NCBI RefSeq assembly: GCF_004000825.1
Contig: NZ_BILZ01000040.1
Location: 1-56,924 of the forward strand
Origin: Paenibacillus kobensis NBRC 15729
Lineage (GTDB): Bacteria > Bacillota > Bacilli > Paenibacillales > Paenibacillaceae
Direction: 5' to 3'
Length of the DNA: 56,924 bases
This document shows, piece by piece, positions 44,947 to 55,177 of this stretch. Position 1 is the first letter of the stretch, and the number at the start of each line of letters is the position of its first letter. A program made the position numbers and the translations under genes. Under the pieces are notes generated by a model. It had not been told where the DNA came from. It saw only the letters and a program-made list of their open reading frames with translations, and did no database searches.

Positions 44947-47103
44947 TTACCAGCCGAACGCTCCGATAATGCCGTCGAGCAGTTTGGCTGCGCCCAGACT
45001 CCATCGAGCTCGCGTCCGGTCCGGCAGCTCGGCTTTCATATAATTGTTGATATGCTTGTTGTCGAGCACGTTCGTATTCTTCGGATCGACGGCTGCCCAT
45101 TGAAGCGGAGCGCCGTGGGTGAACTTGAACTGGATGCTCGCGTCTGAACCGTCCCAATTGCGTGTCATCGTCGTGCCGTCTGTGAACTGGAATACGATCG
45201 GGATCGAGCCGACGGTACCTCCGAGCTTGCGCACCTGCACGACCGATTCGTACTGTGCCGTACTGTCTTGACTGCGGACCGGCTTGACGGTAATCCGGTC
45301 GACGGCGTAGTCGGCCATCTGGCTGCCGTACACATATTGCCGGAAATAATCGCTCCATTTGGTCTTCGTCACCTGTTCGACGACACGTTCGAAATCGGCG
45401 GTTGACGGGTGCTTGAACTTGTATTTCTGGAAGTAGGTCCGCAATATTTTTTGCATCGTCCGATCGCCGACCGCTTTCTCAATGCCGACGAGTACGAGCT
45501 TGGCGCGCATATATACGTTCTCTGCATAATGATCATGGCTGTGGTACGACCAAGACAGCTGCTTAAGCGGTGCCGGATCGGTCATATAGCTGGATTCGAT
45601 AGCAAGGTTCGGCATGACGCCGTATTCTGTTTCCATCACTTTGTCCTCGGCGTAGGAAGTAAATCCTTCGTCCAGCCATGCTTCCTCGAACTCGTTCGAT
45701 GCGACCATGCCGTACCAGTACTGATGTCCGATTTCATGCACAATCGTCCGTTCGAGCGAGTAACCCGGGTTATCGTCCTCGGCGGCGAAGGCGGTGACAA
45801 GCGTCGGATATTCCATGCCGCCTGCGCCGTTGCCCCCTTTCGGAGGGACGACGATCGACAGGGTGGAGTAAGGGTACTGCCCGTACCACTGCGCATATTT
45901 TACAAGTGCCGACTTGGCGGCGTGCAGGTAACGGTCTTTCATGCCGGCATGAAGCGGGTCGAGGTACAGCTTGATTCGAACGCCCGGAATGCCTGGAGCG
46001 GACAACGATTCTTCCTCGTATACAAAATCAGGAGAGGCTGCCCATGCGAAATCGTGTACGTCATCGGCGTAGAACTGATAGCTTTTCCAATCGCCGGCCG
46101 TCTGGATCGGCTTCGTCTGGAAGCCGGTGGCGGCTACTTTATACCTCTGCGGTACGGTAATGTTCACGCTGTAGATGCCGAAGTCGCTGTAGAACTCGGA
46201 ATTGCCGTGGTACTGATGCGCATTCCACCCTTCGGCTGCGCGTCCGCGAGTGCCTGCCGTCTCGTACACGGCCAGCTTCGGAAACCATTGGCCGGCCATA
46301 ACGAAATCGCCGGCGTAGCCCATTCGGGCAAATACCTCGGGAAGTCCGACCTCGAAGTTCACCTTCAGCGTCACGCTCTTGTTCGGCGGGACAGGCGTCT
46401 GAAGGCGAAGCTTGGCCAGCGTGCGGTCATCCGCATTTCCGTCGTCGGGCTGCACGTAATGAAGGCGCGGAAGCAAGCTTTGTCCTTGCTCGGTCAGCAG
46501 TTCGGTAATGTTCATGTAGCCGGAGCTGTTCGCGGTGGCGCGGTCCTCCCGAAGCTGTCCGCCCGACTCGCGCATGAACGAGGACTTCGGAGAGTAGAAG
46601 GCGTTCGGGTACAGATGCCAGTACAGCTCGGACACCGGCTGCCGTCCGGGATTTGTCCAAGTGACGATCATTTGCCCATTCAACGTGCGGCCTGTCTCAT
46701 CCAGCTTCACGTCGATATGGTATTCGGACACTCTCTTGCTGAGGGTCTGGGCATCCGGCGTCATAAAGGAGTTCGGCTCGGGACTGCCTTGCGGACTTGC
46801 GCCGCTTTGCGGGCTGCCTGGGGTGGAGACGGTGCTGCTGCCAGAGCTGCTTTTTCTGTTCGCGTCTTTGTCCTTGCCTTGATCGGCGTCTGAATGAACG
46901 GCACGGTCCGGACTTCCGGCTTCTATGAGCCTGTCGTTCGCATCTACGGCAATGCCCGAGCTGGTGACATGGACCTCATCGGGCGCATAGGCATAGGTAT
47001 AGTGCGACTTCCAAGCTTCGCCGAACCCTTGGGACGACGTGTAACCGAGCACAGCGGTCAGGAGCAGTGCGACGGCCATTCCTTTGACGTGTCGTGGAGT
47101 CAT
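44947..47103 (-). CDS. M1 family zinc aminopeptidase-like membrane/secreted metallopeptidase
   Basis: A 718-residue protein. A hydrophobic N-terminus (VALLLTAVLGYTS) is a signal peptide or anchor, followed by a low-complexity Ser/Gly/Pro linker to about residue 115. The M1 fold follows, with zinc-binding HEIGH at about 456-460 and the third ligand in EAWLDEGFTSYAE, 18 residues later; the exopeptidase GAMEN motif appears as GAGGMEYP. The C-terminal part matches M1 helical regions. ATG 47103 was chosen because GGGAGGG lies 8 bases upstream; the frame opens at 47154. It probably trims extracellular peptides. The long opposite-strand frame is a shadow. Confidence 0.92.
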   Translation of the reverse strand: MTPRHVKGMAVALLLTAVLGYTSSQGFGEAWKSHYTYAYAPDEVHVTSSGIAVDANDRLIEAGSPDRAVHSDADQGKDKDANRKSSSGSSTVSTPGSPQSGASPQGSPEPNSFMTPDAQTLSKRVSEYHIDVKLDETGRTLNGQMIVTWTNPGRQPVSELYWHLYPNAFYSPKSSFMRESGGQLREDRATANSSGYMNITELLTEQGQSLLPRLHYVQPDDGNADDRTLAKLRLQTPVPPNKSVTLKVNFEVGLPEVFARMGYAGDFVMAGQWFPKLAVYETAGTRGRAAEGWNAHQYHGNSEFYSDFGIYSVNITVPQRYKVAATGFQTKPIQTAGDWKSYQFYADDVHDFAWAASPDFVYEEESLSAPGIPGVRIKLYLDPLHAGMKDRYLHAAKSALVKYAQWYGQYPYSTLSIVVPPKGGNGAGGMEYPTLVTAFAAEDDNPGYSLERTIVHEIGHQYWYGMVASNEFEEAWLDEGFTSYAEDKVMETEYGVMPNLAIESSYMTDPAPLKQLSWSYHSHDHYAENVYMRAKLVLVGIEKAVGDRTMQKILRTYFQKYKFKHPSTADFERVVEQVTKTKWSDYFRQYVYGSQMADYAVDRITVKPVRSQDSTAQYESVVQVRKLGGTVGSIPIVFQFTDGTTMTRNWDGSDASIQFKFTHGAPLQWAAVDPKNTNVLDNKHINNYMKAELPDRTRARWSLGAAKLLDGIIGAFGW

Positions 47104-47343
47104 TGAACGATTCCCTCCCGTTGACAAGCATCTAAGGCATGTATATGTTTGCATTTCGCGGATTATTAGCTAAAATGGAATTATTGTGGGCGTAAGCGGA
47201 CAAACTCACGCGGGGCGCGGTCTCGCAGGCTTGGACCGCCCGTCAGAGGGCTGCGGATTTCAGGTAGAGGCAGGCAATCTGACGCCGTTCCAGCACGTAG
47301 GGGGCGTCGGCGCGGCACCGTAAGCGGAAAGGTGTGAACATAG

Positions 47344-47868
47344 ATGGAACAACAAGGTCAAGGCGGATCGGCGGAATCGCCGAAGCCGAAGAAGTCGCTG
47401 TCTCTTAACGTGGTCAGCAATAAGGAACACCGCGGTTTCGGAGCGGGTTCGATCGATTTGAGCGCGGTTTCTCCCGTCATTATCGACGGTGCGGAAGCGG
47501 TGATCGACGTTGGTGCGATGCACGCGAAGAGCAAGATCGAGAAGGGGATTAAGTTCAGCCCGAATAAGGAAGATGTTCCGAACGGCAGACCATGCTGGAT
47601 CGTATGGGTAGCGGTGGACCGTAATGAGGAAGGCTCGTTCTACGGAGGAGCAACGGCATGCGAGATGTTGATCGATACCGAGGCACGGCGCGGCTGGAAG
47701 CTGCTTGCCGATCATGTTAACCGGCTGGACTACGCGCTTAAGCGCCGGTTCATGCTCGATAACCTCGGACCGGAGCAGAAGGCGGCGCTGAAGAAGCTGC
47801 TCGTCGAGCATAATCAGGAATGGTGGGACCGTTCTTCGGACGAGTTGAAGCAAACGCTTGAGGTCTAA
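47344..47868 (+). CDS. ywhD: YwhD family protein
   Basis: A 174-residue soluble protein matching Bacillus subtilis YwhD in length and sequence pattern: SLNVVSNKEHRGFGAGSIDL, AVIDVGAMHAKSKIEKGIKF, VPNGRPCWIVWVAVDRN and HVNRLDYALKRRFMLD. The function of YwhD is not established. In several Bacillales it sits beside cell-surface and peptidase genes; here it is divergent from an M1 peptidase. Its transcript ends at a strong bidirectional terminator. Confidence 0.92.
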   Translation: MEQQGQGGSAESPKPKKSLSLNVVSNKEHRGFGAGSIDLSAVSPVIIDGAEAVIDVGAMHAKSKIEKGIKFSPNKEDVPNGRPCWIVWVAVDRNEEGSFYGGATACEMLIDTEARRGWKLLADHVNRLDYALKRRFMLDNLGPEQKAALKKLLVEHNQEWWDRSSDELKQTLEV

Positions 47869-47874
47869 ACAAAG

Positions 47875-47917
47875 AGGCGGTTCCAAAGTCATTCGAATGA
47901 CTTTGGAACCGCCTTTT
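47875..47917. terminator. Bidirectional terminator
   Basis: A perfect 19-bp stem (47875-47893 with 47896-47914) with a 2-base centre and TTTT after it; shared by ywhD and the convergent helicase gene. Confidence 0.92.
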
Positions 47918-47937
47918 CTTTGTATGCATCAGGGAGC

Positions 47938-50900
47938 CTAGCCGCCGTTCCAATCGCGCCGGAGCGTGAACAGATCTGTCAATTCGTCCGTGGACAGCTC
48001 CGTAATCCAGCCTTCGGAGCTCGTAATGACGTTATCGCTGAGTTGCTGCTTGCTCTCGAGCATTTCGTCGATTTTCTCCTCCAGCGTGCCGAGGGCGATG
48101 AACTTATACACTTGGACGTCGCGTGTCTGGCCCATCCGGTAAGCGCGGTCGGTCGCCTGGTTCTCCACGGCCGGATTCCACCAGCGGTCGAAGTGGAACA
48201 CATGGTTCGCCGCTGTCAGATTGAGGCCGACGCCGCCTGCCTTAATCGATAGGATGAATACGCTTGGCTGCTCGTCCGCCGGAAGAGTCTGGGATTGGAA
48301 CTGTTCGATCATGTTGTCCCGCGCCGTCTTGGATGTGCTGCCGTTCAGATAGAGCACCGGCTCTTGCAACTGCTGCTCCAGCACCTGCTTCAGCATAGTG
48401 CCCATTCCGATATATTGGGTAAAAATAAGGCAGCGGTCGCCTTCCTCCCGCAGCTCCCTCACCATCTCCAGCAGACGTTCCAGCTTGGACGAACGTGCAA
48501 TGAGCATGCTCAAGCCGGATTCGCGTTCATCCTCTGCCCGATCGGCAGCGGCCGTGGAGGCGGAGTCAGACGGTTTAGGTTCCGGCTCCGGCAGCGGCTC
48601 TCCCGTCAAGAGAACCGGATGGTCGCACAGCTGCTTTAGTTTCGTCAGCGCCGAAAGTATAGCCCCTTTGCGCTCGATGCCTTCGAGCAGCTTGATTTTC
48701 TCCATTAGATCACTAACGGTCTGATCATATAGGGCACCTTGCTCCGGCGTCAGATTCACATAGGTTTTCATCTCGTTCTTGTCCGGCAGATCAAGCTGAA
48801 TGTTCGGATCCTTCTTCTTGCGGCGCAGCATGAACGGCTTGACGAGACGCTGCAGCTCCTGTGTGCGTTCCTCGTCGCGCTCCTTCTCAATCGCATTGGC
48901 GAACCGCTGCTGGAACCCCTTGGCACTGCCCAGATAACCCGGATTAACGAAGTCGTAGATGGACCACAGCTCGGACAGCCGGTTCTCGATTGGCGTTCCG
49001 GTCAGTGCAATGCGGTGATCGGCAGAGAAGCTGCGTATCGCAGCGGATTGTCTTGTCTGTGCGTTTTTAATATTTTGCGCTTCATCCAAGCAAATAGCGG
49101 ACCAGCGATAGCGCTGCAGCAGCTCTTGATCGAGTGCGGCAGTCGAGTAGGAAGTGAGCATGACGTCCGCATGAACGGCCTCCTCGAGAAACGCATCGCC
49201 GCTTCGGCGTTTGCTCCCATAATGCAGCGTGACGCGCAGTGATGGCGCGAATCGGCTCAATTCCTTCTGCCAGTTGCCAAGTACGGAGGTCGGACAAATG
49301 ACAAGCGCAGGCATCGGCGGCTGGCCGGATGCGGTCGGAACGGCGGCGGCTGTTTCTTTCGTATGCAGCAAATAAGCGATCAACTGCACCGTTTTGCCGA
49401 GTCCCATATCATCTGCCAGACAGCCTCCGAGTCCGAATTGGCGCAAGTAGGCGAGCCAGGCGAAGCCTTCGCGCTGATAGGTCCGAAGCTCGGCGTGGAG
49501 TCCGGCCGGCGGCGGCTCGAGCGGCCATTCGGAAGGCTGGCCGAGCCGATTAACCAGCTCGATGAGCTGGGCGTTCAATTCGACTTCGAGCTTGATGCGC
49601 TCTTCCCGTTCGGCGCTGCGGTCCGGCGACCCGGCGGCAGAGCTGCCGCCTTGACCTTGGCCTTGACCGCCGATTAGGTGAAGCTGCAGCACGTCCTGGA
49701 ACGACAGCCCTTGCGATTGATCAATGCCGTCCATGGCCCGCCGGATTTGGGTGAGCAAGCTTGGATCGAGTGCGATCCATTGGCCGCGGAAGCGGACGAG
49801 CCGCTCGTTGCGGGTAGCAAGCTCGTTGAACTCTGCTTCTGTAAGATCCGCGTCCCCGATCGCTATGCGCCAATCGAAGTCGACGATTGCATGCAAGCCG
49901 AACAACGATTGTCCGGCTCCTCGGGCGCCAGCGGCATCGCGGACTTTGGCCCTCAGCCGCGGCTTCTTCTTGCTGGCGGCTTCCCACCACGCCGGGAGCA
50001 GCACTTGCCATCCGGCTTCCATCAGCCGCTGGCTGTCTTTGGTCAAGAATTGCCATGCTGCTTCATCCGGCATCGGAGCGCTGAGGAGATCATCCCGTCC
50101 GCCGGCTAACCGTGCAGGCAGCAGGCAGGCGCGCAGACGGTCCAGCCATCCGGCTGACCGTTCTTGGACCGCCGAAGACCATGACGCGGGCCAAGAGCCG
50201 AAGGCGCGGCCGTCGTCTGCCATCCGTATCGCCACGAGCAAAGCGGGGTCGAGCTTATCCTGTAATACGAGCTGGATCCGCCAATCCGGATCGGTTTCGT
50301 CCGGCTCCAACAATTGCAGCAGAGGACGGAAGGGGGCGGTGTCTGCTTTCCAACCAATTGCGACCAGCCAAGCCCCCTCGTCGAAGCCGGCATTCTGCGG
50401 CGTATTGCCGGCGAAGAGAAGCGGGAACTCTTGCCGCAAGTCGGCCGAAGCCGCCTCGGAGCCGTAATGCATCTGGTGGACGGAGGCGGAGAAAGCGGCT
50501 TGAAGCCCTTCGGCAAAAGCGTACCTTTCATCCGTCAAAGCGGTGAGAAGCGCTTGTTCATCAGGTTCCAACTCCAACTTATCGGCGTCCCAAGTCCATT
50601 GGAGCGGCTTGCCTGCTTTCATCGCGGCGAAGCTTGGCTTGAACCGCCGTTGTTCGATGCAAGCGGCAAGCAATGGGGCGGCCGCGACGATCGGCAGGGC
50701 ATCGCCTTCCCAGATCCATTCGATATGCTCCAGCAACGGTTGCCCGGCTAAGAACGGAATGACCTGTTCGGCAGGCAGCAGCACCAGTTCGACGTCTTGA
50801 ATCGACTGGGTGGCCAGCTCGGTGCCATAAAAGGACGGCTCGTGCCATGCGAACAGCCGCTGCTTGATGAACAGCCCGGATACGGGGTCATTCGAAGCCA

Positions 50901-50979
50901 ATGAGCCGTATATCAACGCGTCGCCGTAATTCGTCAGACTGATTTGAAGTTGGATCGTTTCAAGATATTGTTGCTTCAT
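47938..50979 (-). CDS. SNF2-family DNA helicase/translocase
   Basis: A 1013-residue SWI2/SNF2 ATPase. The N-terminal half is the SNF2-associated region common in bacterial family members. Helicase motifs follow: DDMGLGKT (Walker A, K529), VICPTSVLGNW, CLDEAQNIKN (DEAQ box, about 631), LTGTPIENRLSELWSI, and the C-terminal FTQYIGMG, SIKAGGVGLNLT and DRAYRMGQ. It is likely a DNA translocase in repair or recombination. It overlaps the SWIM-protein gene by 4 bp and is translated after it. In B. subtilis the same linked pair is YwqA with YwqB. Confidence 0.95.
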   Translation of the reverse strand: MKQQYLETIQLQISLTNYGDALIYGSLASNDPVSGLFIKQRLFAWHEPSFYGTELATQSIQDVELVLLPAEQVIPFLAGQPLLEHIEWIWEGDALPIVAAAPLLAACIEQRRFKPSFAAMKAGKPLQWTWDADKLELEPDEQALLTALTDERYAFAEGLQAAFSASVHQMHYGSEAASADLRQEFPLLFAGNTPQNAGFDEGAWLVAIGWKADTAPFRPLLQLLEPDETDPDWRIQLVLQDKLDPALLVAIRMADDGRAFGSWPASWSSAVQERSAGWLDRLRACLLPARLAGGRDDLLSAPMPDEAAWQFLTKDSQRLMEAGWQVLLPAWWEAASKKKPRLRAKVRDAAGARGAGQSLFGLHAIVDFDWRIAIGDADLTEAEFNELATRNERLVRFRGQWIALDPSLLTQIRRAMDGIDQSQGLSFQDVLQLHLIGGQGQGQGGSSAAGSPDRSAEREERIKLEVELNAQLIELVNRLGQPSEWPLEPPPAGLHAELRTYQREGFAWLAYLRQFGLGGCLADDMGLGKTVQLIAYLLHTKETAAAVPTASGQPPMPALVICPTSVLGNWQKELSRFAPSLRVTLHYGSKRRSGDAFLEEAVHADVMLTSYSTAALDQELLQRYRWSAICLDEAQNIKNAQTRQSAAIRSFSADHRIALTGTPIENRLSELWSIYDFVNPGYLGSAKGFQQRFANAIEKERDEERTQELQRLVKPFMLRRKKKDPNIQLDLPDKNEMKTYVNLTPEQGALYDQTVSDLMEKIKLLEGIERKGAILSALTKLKQLCDHPVLLTGEPLPEPEPKPSDSASTAAADRAEDERESGLSMLIARSSKLERLLEMVRELREEGDRCLIFTQYIGMGTMLKQVLEQQLQEPVLYLNGSTSKTARDNMIEQFQSQTLPADEQPSVFILSIKAGGVGLNLTAANHVFHFDRWWNPAVENQATDRAYRMGQTRDVQVYKFIALGTLEEKIDEMLESKQQLSDNVITSSEGWITELSTDELTDLFTLRRDWNGG

Positions 50980-52688
50980 TCGACCAGATTTCCTTTCCGG
51001 AGCTCCTCTTGCAGGGCGCGAAGCCGGCTGTGCCGGTCCGCGAAAGCAGTAAGGAACAGCGCCCAGCGCGGTTCCTGCTTCAGCTTCTTATATAGCTTGG
51101 CGAGCCGCTTCAGCAGCTTAACGGCTGATTTGTAGCCGTCTCTATTTTTAGCCAGAACGTAACGTTCGACCGCTTGATGGTAGTAGGGCAGAAGAGCCTC
51201 CGGCGCGTGCTTCTCAATCGGTGCTAGCTCCGTGACGCGATGCGACAGCGGCTCTACGCCTGTGCTCATCTGATAGTCGATCCACTGCCGCCACTTGCCG
51301 TAAGTAAGCAGCGCTTCTTCATAGATGTGCTTTGAAGCCGGCATCATGCCGATCAGCGTCTGCCACATGACGGGCTCGGCTTCCGGCCTATGCTCCACCA
51401 GCTTATACCAGCCGGCTATATAGGCAGGGAGTTCAAGCGTCCGATGGACGCTGAGCAGATCGCCGATCTCAACGAGCCATTGCTCCATACGGCTCCAGTC
51501 CTGCTCGGACGGGAGGGCGCGCAGGAAGTCGGTCAAATCGGAAGGCAGAATGGCGTTGCCTCTGTTCGCCTCGCGGAGAATGTCCCATGCTTGTTCGTCT
51601 TGCGATAAGTAAAAGTGCATCCAGCTGCTTGCAAGCTGAATGGGCAGCCGGGAGCGGGCATCGCCTGTCAAAGGCTGGGCTGCGAGCAGCTTCTCCAGTT
51701 CTGCCGTGTAAGGCTCGGCCTCTCTTCGTGCAGGCTTCAGCCAAGTCGACCAGAGCAGCATGTACACGTTCAGAAAAGACCGGAGCATCCCGTGTTCCAT
51801 CAGCATTTGGCGGCGTACATCGTCGGTAATATCGGCGAGCCGCTGCCGGATGCCAGCCTCTTGTTCGGTGCCGGAAGAAGCTGTGAATGGCGTGCGGCTG
51901 CCCAGCAGATCGGAGATCTCTCTTGTTAAAGCCGACAGCGCTTCTTGTGACTGAAAGCTGTAGAAGTAGCCGAGCGCCTGCCATTGCTGTTGGGTTCCGG
52001 CGAGCAGCTTCTCAAGTGCGAACAAACGAGCATACAGCTCGTACAGTGCGTCAAGCTCCTCGGAGAGCGGAGGCTTAACCCGCTTAATTGGCGCGAGTAT
52101 AGATTGTCCGTTCGACAGGCTGCGGGTATCGGTCAGCGATTGCGTACACTGCTCGAACAACTCGCGCCATTCCTTCATCGGAAGCTCCGGGAGCCGTTTA
52201 GCTTGAAGCATCAGCTGCTCATGGCGGTTCGGAGCTGCTGCGGCTGAAGCGGGCTGAGTTGTTGAAGGCGTTGAAACGGATGAAACGGATGGAGATGCAG
52301 ATGATCTTTCGGCAGTTGAAGCCGATGAAACCGTTGAAGCGGATGAAGCAGCGCCAGCCAACTTGGCATTGATGACAGCGGCAGCAGGGCGTCCTCCGCG
52401 CTGCGCGTACTGGAGCAGCACTGCCACGATATGTTTGCAATTGCTGCCGACCGGGCATTCGCACCGGCTTGCGGAAAGTTTGTCCGCGTTCAGCTTGACG
52501 TTGTAATGATCCGATCCGGCGACTACCGCCATAATCAATTGGTCGTTCAGAGGCGTGTAGGATCGAACTCGGCCTTGCTTGTAGTATTGAAAGCCGCGCG
52601 ACAGCGTGACATCGTTGTACAGCGAGGCAGCTTGCGCAAGCAGCTGCTGCCAGCTGTTATCGTCTATCGTTGGGGAGAGAGAGCTCAT
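50976..52688 (-). CDS. SWIM zinc finger protein
   Basis: A 570-residue protein. The N-terminal SWIM motif CxCx(n)CxH reads CECPVGSNCKHIVAV at about residues 74-88. The linker at 110-165 is a Ser/Ala-rich low-complexity repeat. The rest is helical and unannotated. SWIM domains bind zinc and often partner with SNF2 ATPases and MuDR transposase-like proteins. Here it is first in a two-gene operon with a 4-bp overlap to the SNF2 gene, supporting a shared DNA-linked role. The ATG at 52688 has AGGAG upstream. Confidence 0.93.
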   Translation of the reverse strand: MSSLSPTIDDNSWQQLLAQAASLYNDVTLSRGFQYYKQGRVRSYTPLNDQLIMAVVAGSDHYNVKLNADKLSASRCECPVGSNCKHIVAVLLQYAQRGGRPAAAVINAKLAGAASSASTVSSASTAERSSASPSVSSVSTPSTTQPASAAAAPNRHEQLMLQAKRLPELPMKEWRELFEQCTQSLTDTRSLSNGQSILAPIKRVKPPLSEELDALYELYARLFALEKLLAGTQQQWQALGYFYSFQSQEALSALTREISDLLGSRTPFTASSGTEQEAGIRQRLADITDDVRRQMLMEHGMLRSFLNVYMLLWSTWLKPARREAEPYTAELEKLLAAQPLTGDARSRLPIQLASSWMHFYLSQDEQAWDILREANRGNAILPSDLTDFLRALPSEQDWSRMEQWLVEIGDLLSVHRTLELPAYIAGWYKLVEHRPEAEPVMWQTLIGMMPASKHIYEEALLTYGKWRQWIDYQMSTGVEPLSHRVTELAPIEKHAPEALLPYYHQAVERYVLAKNRDGYKSAVKLLKRLAKLYKKLKQEPRWALFLTAFADRHSRLRALQEELRKGNLVE

Positions 52689-52757
52689 CGTATAATCTCC
52701 TAAACGTTCAATAGGATTAATTCATCTTCATTATTATACAATACGAACCGGACAATT

Positions 52758-52809
52758 GAAGAAAAGCCGGATAGACCGCTCGTCATCATCGAACGGTTTA
52801 TCCGGCTTT
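52758..52809 (-). terminator. Terminator of chemotaxis receptor gene
   Basis: AAAGCCGGATA-ACCG pairs with CGGT-TATCCGGCTTT around a loop; the minus strand continues TTCTTC. Confidence 0.85.
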
Positions 52810-52854
52810 GGGGGTTGTTAAGGCTATAAATCATATACGGCTTAAATTTGCGGC

Positions 52855-54948
52855 TTAATATTTGTAACGGCGAAGTTCTTCCTGGAGTCTAACTGCCGTA
52901 GCGTTCAGAGCTTCGGATGAGGCGAGCACTTCTTCCATGCTGGCGAGCTGCTCCTCTGTCGAAGCGGATACCTCTTGCGTCTTCCCGAGCGTAATCCGGG
53001 AATGAACGGATGTCTCCTGTACGGATGAGGCGACTTGCTCCGTCGAGGCGGACAATTGCAGCGATGAGGCTGATACGTCGCCGATCTGCAGCGCGACGTG
53101 GCCGATCGCATCCGATATGCCGTCGAACAGCTCGGTTAGCTGGTCCATTGACGCCATGCCGCGGGCGGTCTCTGCAGCGCTACCGCTCATCGCTTCAATA
53201 GCTTCGCGAATTCCGTCTGCCGCTTCCGTTACGAGGGCGCCGATCTCGTCAGCAGATTGGCGGGATTGCTCGGATAATTTCTTCACTTCCTGTGCGACGA
53301 TTGCGAAGCCGCGGCCGTGTTCGCCAGCCCGTGCCGCTTCGATATTGGCATTGAGCGAGAGCAAATTGGTCTGGTTCGCGATCTCCGTCATGACAGAGGC
53401 GATCGAACCGATTTGGCCGGACAGTTCGCCGAGCCGGTCGAGCGCCACGGCCGTCTCGTCTGAACGTTTGCGAATCGCGGACATCCGCTTCGATGCATCG
53501 GCGACGGCCGCGCGCCCGTTAGCAGCGCTAGCCGCGGCCTGGCTGGCGCTATCCGAGACGGCTCCGGCCGACTCTGCGATCCGTGTAATGCCGTCCGCCA
53601 TCTCCGCCATCGCTTCCGCATTCTGATCGGAAACGGCCGATTGTTGATCGGCCATCGAGCTGAGCTCTTGAACGGCTTGCGCGATCTGATTGGTCGCCTG
53701 CGTCGTCGTGCTTGCCGCCATTTCCATATCGGCGGATGCTGCCGCGAGCTGGCTCACGACGGTATGATTCGAACGAAGCAGGTTAGAGAATGCCTCTGCA
53801 GCTCGGTTGAAGGCAGTTCCGACGCCTCGCAGTTCATCCCGTGTTGCCAGTTTAGCCCGCGCGCTCGCGTCGCCTTCGGCGAGCCGGGTTGCCGTCTTCT
53901 CGAGCGACAGAATCGTTCCCCGGACATTACGGTAGAAGGCGATGAAGAACATCACGACAAGGAGCAAAATGATGCCTGTCAGAACGAGCATTTGGGTGAG
54001 ATCGTTCACGGCCCGGTCAATGCGGTGCTGCAGTTGGCGGTCCATCATGGCCGACGTTCCGTCGTACAAGGCTGTTATGCTGCTGATCGCTTCAGTCCCT
54101 CGATCGAAGTATTCGTTGCTGTCGATGGACAGCTTGCCGCTCAATATTTCTGTGCTGAGCAAGCTTCCATATTGTTGGACGGCTGCGGCTGCGTCCGTAT
54201 AGACTTTTTTTAACTCTGTCACCTCATCGTTATAGCCGGCCGCGCTGGTCCAATCCTTCTGCAAGCCGGTAATCGCGTTCTGAATACGGTCATAGTCGAG
54301 CATATATTGCTGCTTCTCCGTCGTTTCCAGCTTGCCGCGCAGCAGTGTGCCGGTTGCTTCGCCGCGCGTCTTGCCGACCATCTCGGTCAAAAGAGGCAGA
54401 CGCTGCACGAGCATGTCCATTAAGTAATAGGTATGCTTCTCCGGATCAAGCGTCAGCCCGGATGAATCAGAGACCGTCACGTTAAAGTTCAACAAGTCGC
54501 TAATTAATGTCGTATGCTTCGTGAAGCTGACGGGTGCCGATAGGTTCGTATATTCTTCCTGAAGCATAGCCAGCCGGGTTGCGATACCGCTCCATTCGGA
54601 TTTGGTACCGAATGATTCGCCATATAAAGTATTTTTCTTGTTAATTTCCTCGATGTAATGCTGCCAATCCTTCTCTAGCTGCTCGAGATCGGCTTTTACA
54701 CTCGTATCGCCATTCAAGTAGGCATTCGCGAGTCCCCGGTGCTTCTGGACGACGATGAGCAATTGCTCAACGGGCTTTAGGAAGGCGACGCCGTGCTGCT
54801 CGTTTTTGCCGATTGTGATCGTCTTCTGGATTTCTGATGTGAGAGAATAGGACATGAAACCGATAGGGATGAGAAATAAGAGCCCGATCAGCATAAACTT
54901 TTGATTGTAATTTAAGCGGTTCATGATGTAAAGGAATGGTTTAAGCAT
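52855..54948 (-). CDS. Methyl-accepting chemotaxis receptor
   Basis: A 697-residue membrane receptor. A transmembrane helix (about 15-35, [17 protein letters not shown]) precedes a large sensing region of about 300 residues, a second transmembrane helix (about 330-350, [19 protein letters not shown]), a HAMP domain and a long cytoplasmic coiled coil with the hairpin tip [29 protein letters not shown]. It should transmit ligand binding to CheA/CheW; no che genes are in the window. ATG 54948 was chosen because GGAGG lies 7 bases upstream; the frame opens at 55020. Confidence 0.94.
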   Translation of the reverse strand: MLKPFLYIMNRLNYNQKFMLIGLLFLIPIGFMSYSLTSEIQKTITIGKNEQHGVAFLKPVEQLLIVVQKHRGLANAYLNGDTSVKADLEQLEKDWQHYIEEINKKNTLYGESFGTKSEWSGIATRLAMLQEEYTNLSAPVSFTKHTTLISDLLNFNVTVSDSSGLTLDPEKHTYYLMDMLVQRLPLLTEMVGKTRGEATGTLLRGKLETTEKQQYMLDYDRIQNAITGLQKDWTSAAGYNDEVTELKKVYTDAAAAVQQYGSLLSTEILSGKLSIDSNEYFDRGTEAISSITALYDGTSAMMDRQLQHRIDRAVNDLTQMLVLTGIILLLVVMFFIAFYRNVRGTILSLEKTATRLAEGDASARAKLATRDELRGVGTAFNRAAEAFSNLLRSNHTVVSQLAAASADMEMAASTTTQATNQIAQAVQELSSMADQQSAVSDQNAEAMAEMADGITRIAESAGAVSDSASQAAASAANGRAAVADASKRMSAIRKRSDETAVALDRLGELSGQIGSIASVMTEIANQTNLLSLNANIEAARAGEHGRGFAIVAQEVKKLSEQSRQSADEIGALVTEAADGIREAIEAMSGSAAETARGMASMDQLTELFDGISDAIGHVALQIGDVSASSLQLSASTEQVASSVQETSVHSRITLGKTQEVSASTEEQLASMEEVLASSEALNATAVRLQEELRRYKY

Positions 54949-55085
54949 AGGAATACCTCCGTATCCGGACTTTTGTGTCAGGTTTACTGACATTGTATTC
55001 GATTGGAAACAAAAATCCAATAACTTTTTTGCATAGAATGGAATACGGGAAGGTTGGAGTTAACAAATATGTAACATTTAATGAC

Positions 55086-55128
55086 GAAAAAGAAAGCAGT
55101 CTAAGCGATGGGGACCGCTCGGACTGCT
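55086..55128 (-). terminator. Terminator after 55178 gene
   Basis: AGCAGTC and AGCG pair with CGCT and GACTGCT; the minus strand continues TTCTTTTTC. Confidence 0.75.
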
Positions 55129-55177
55129 CGAATAGTTGGAGAGGAACTCTGTGAGAGGTAATTGGCACATGGTGGAA

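Noticed and set aside
45409-46893. Long plus-strand frame (494 aa) opposite the M1 peptidase
   Set aside because: The minus strand carries the HEIGH zinc motif and signal peptide. The opposite frame is compositional.
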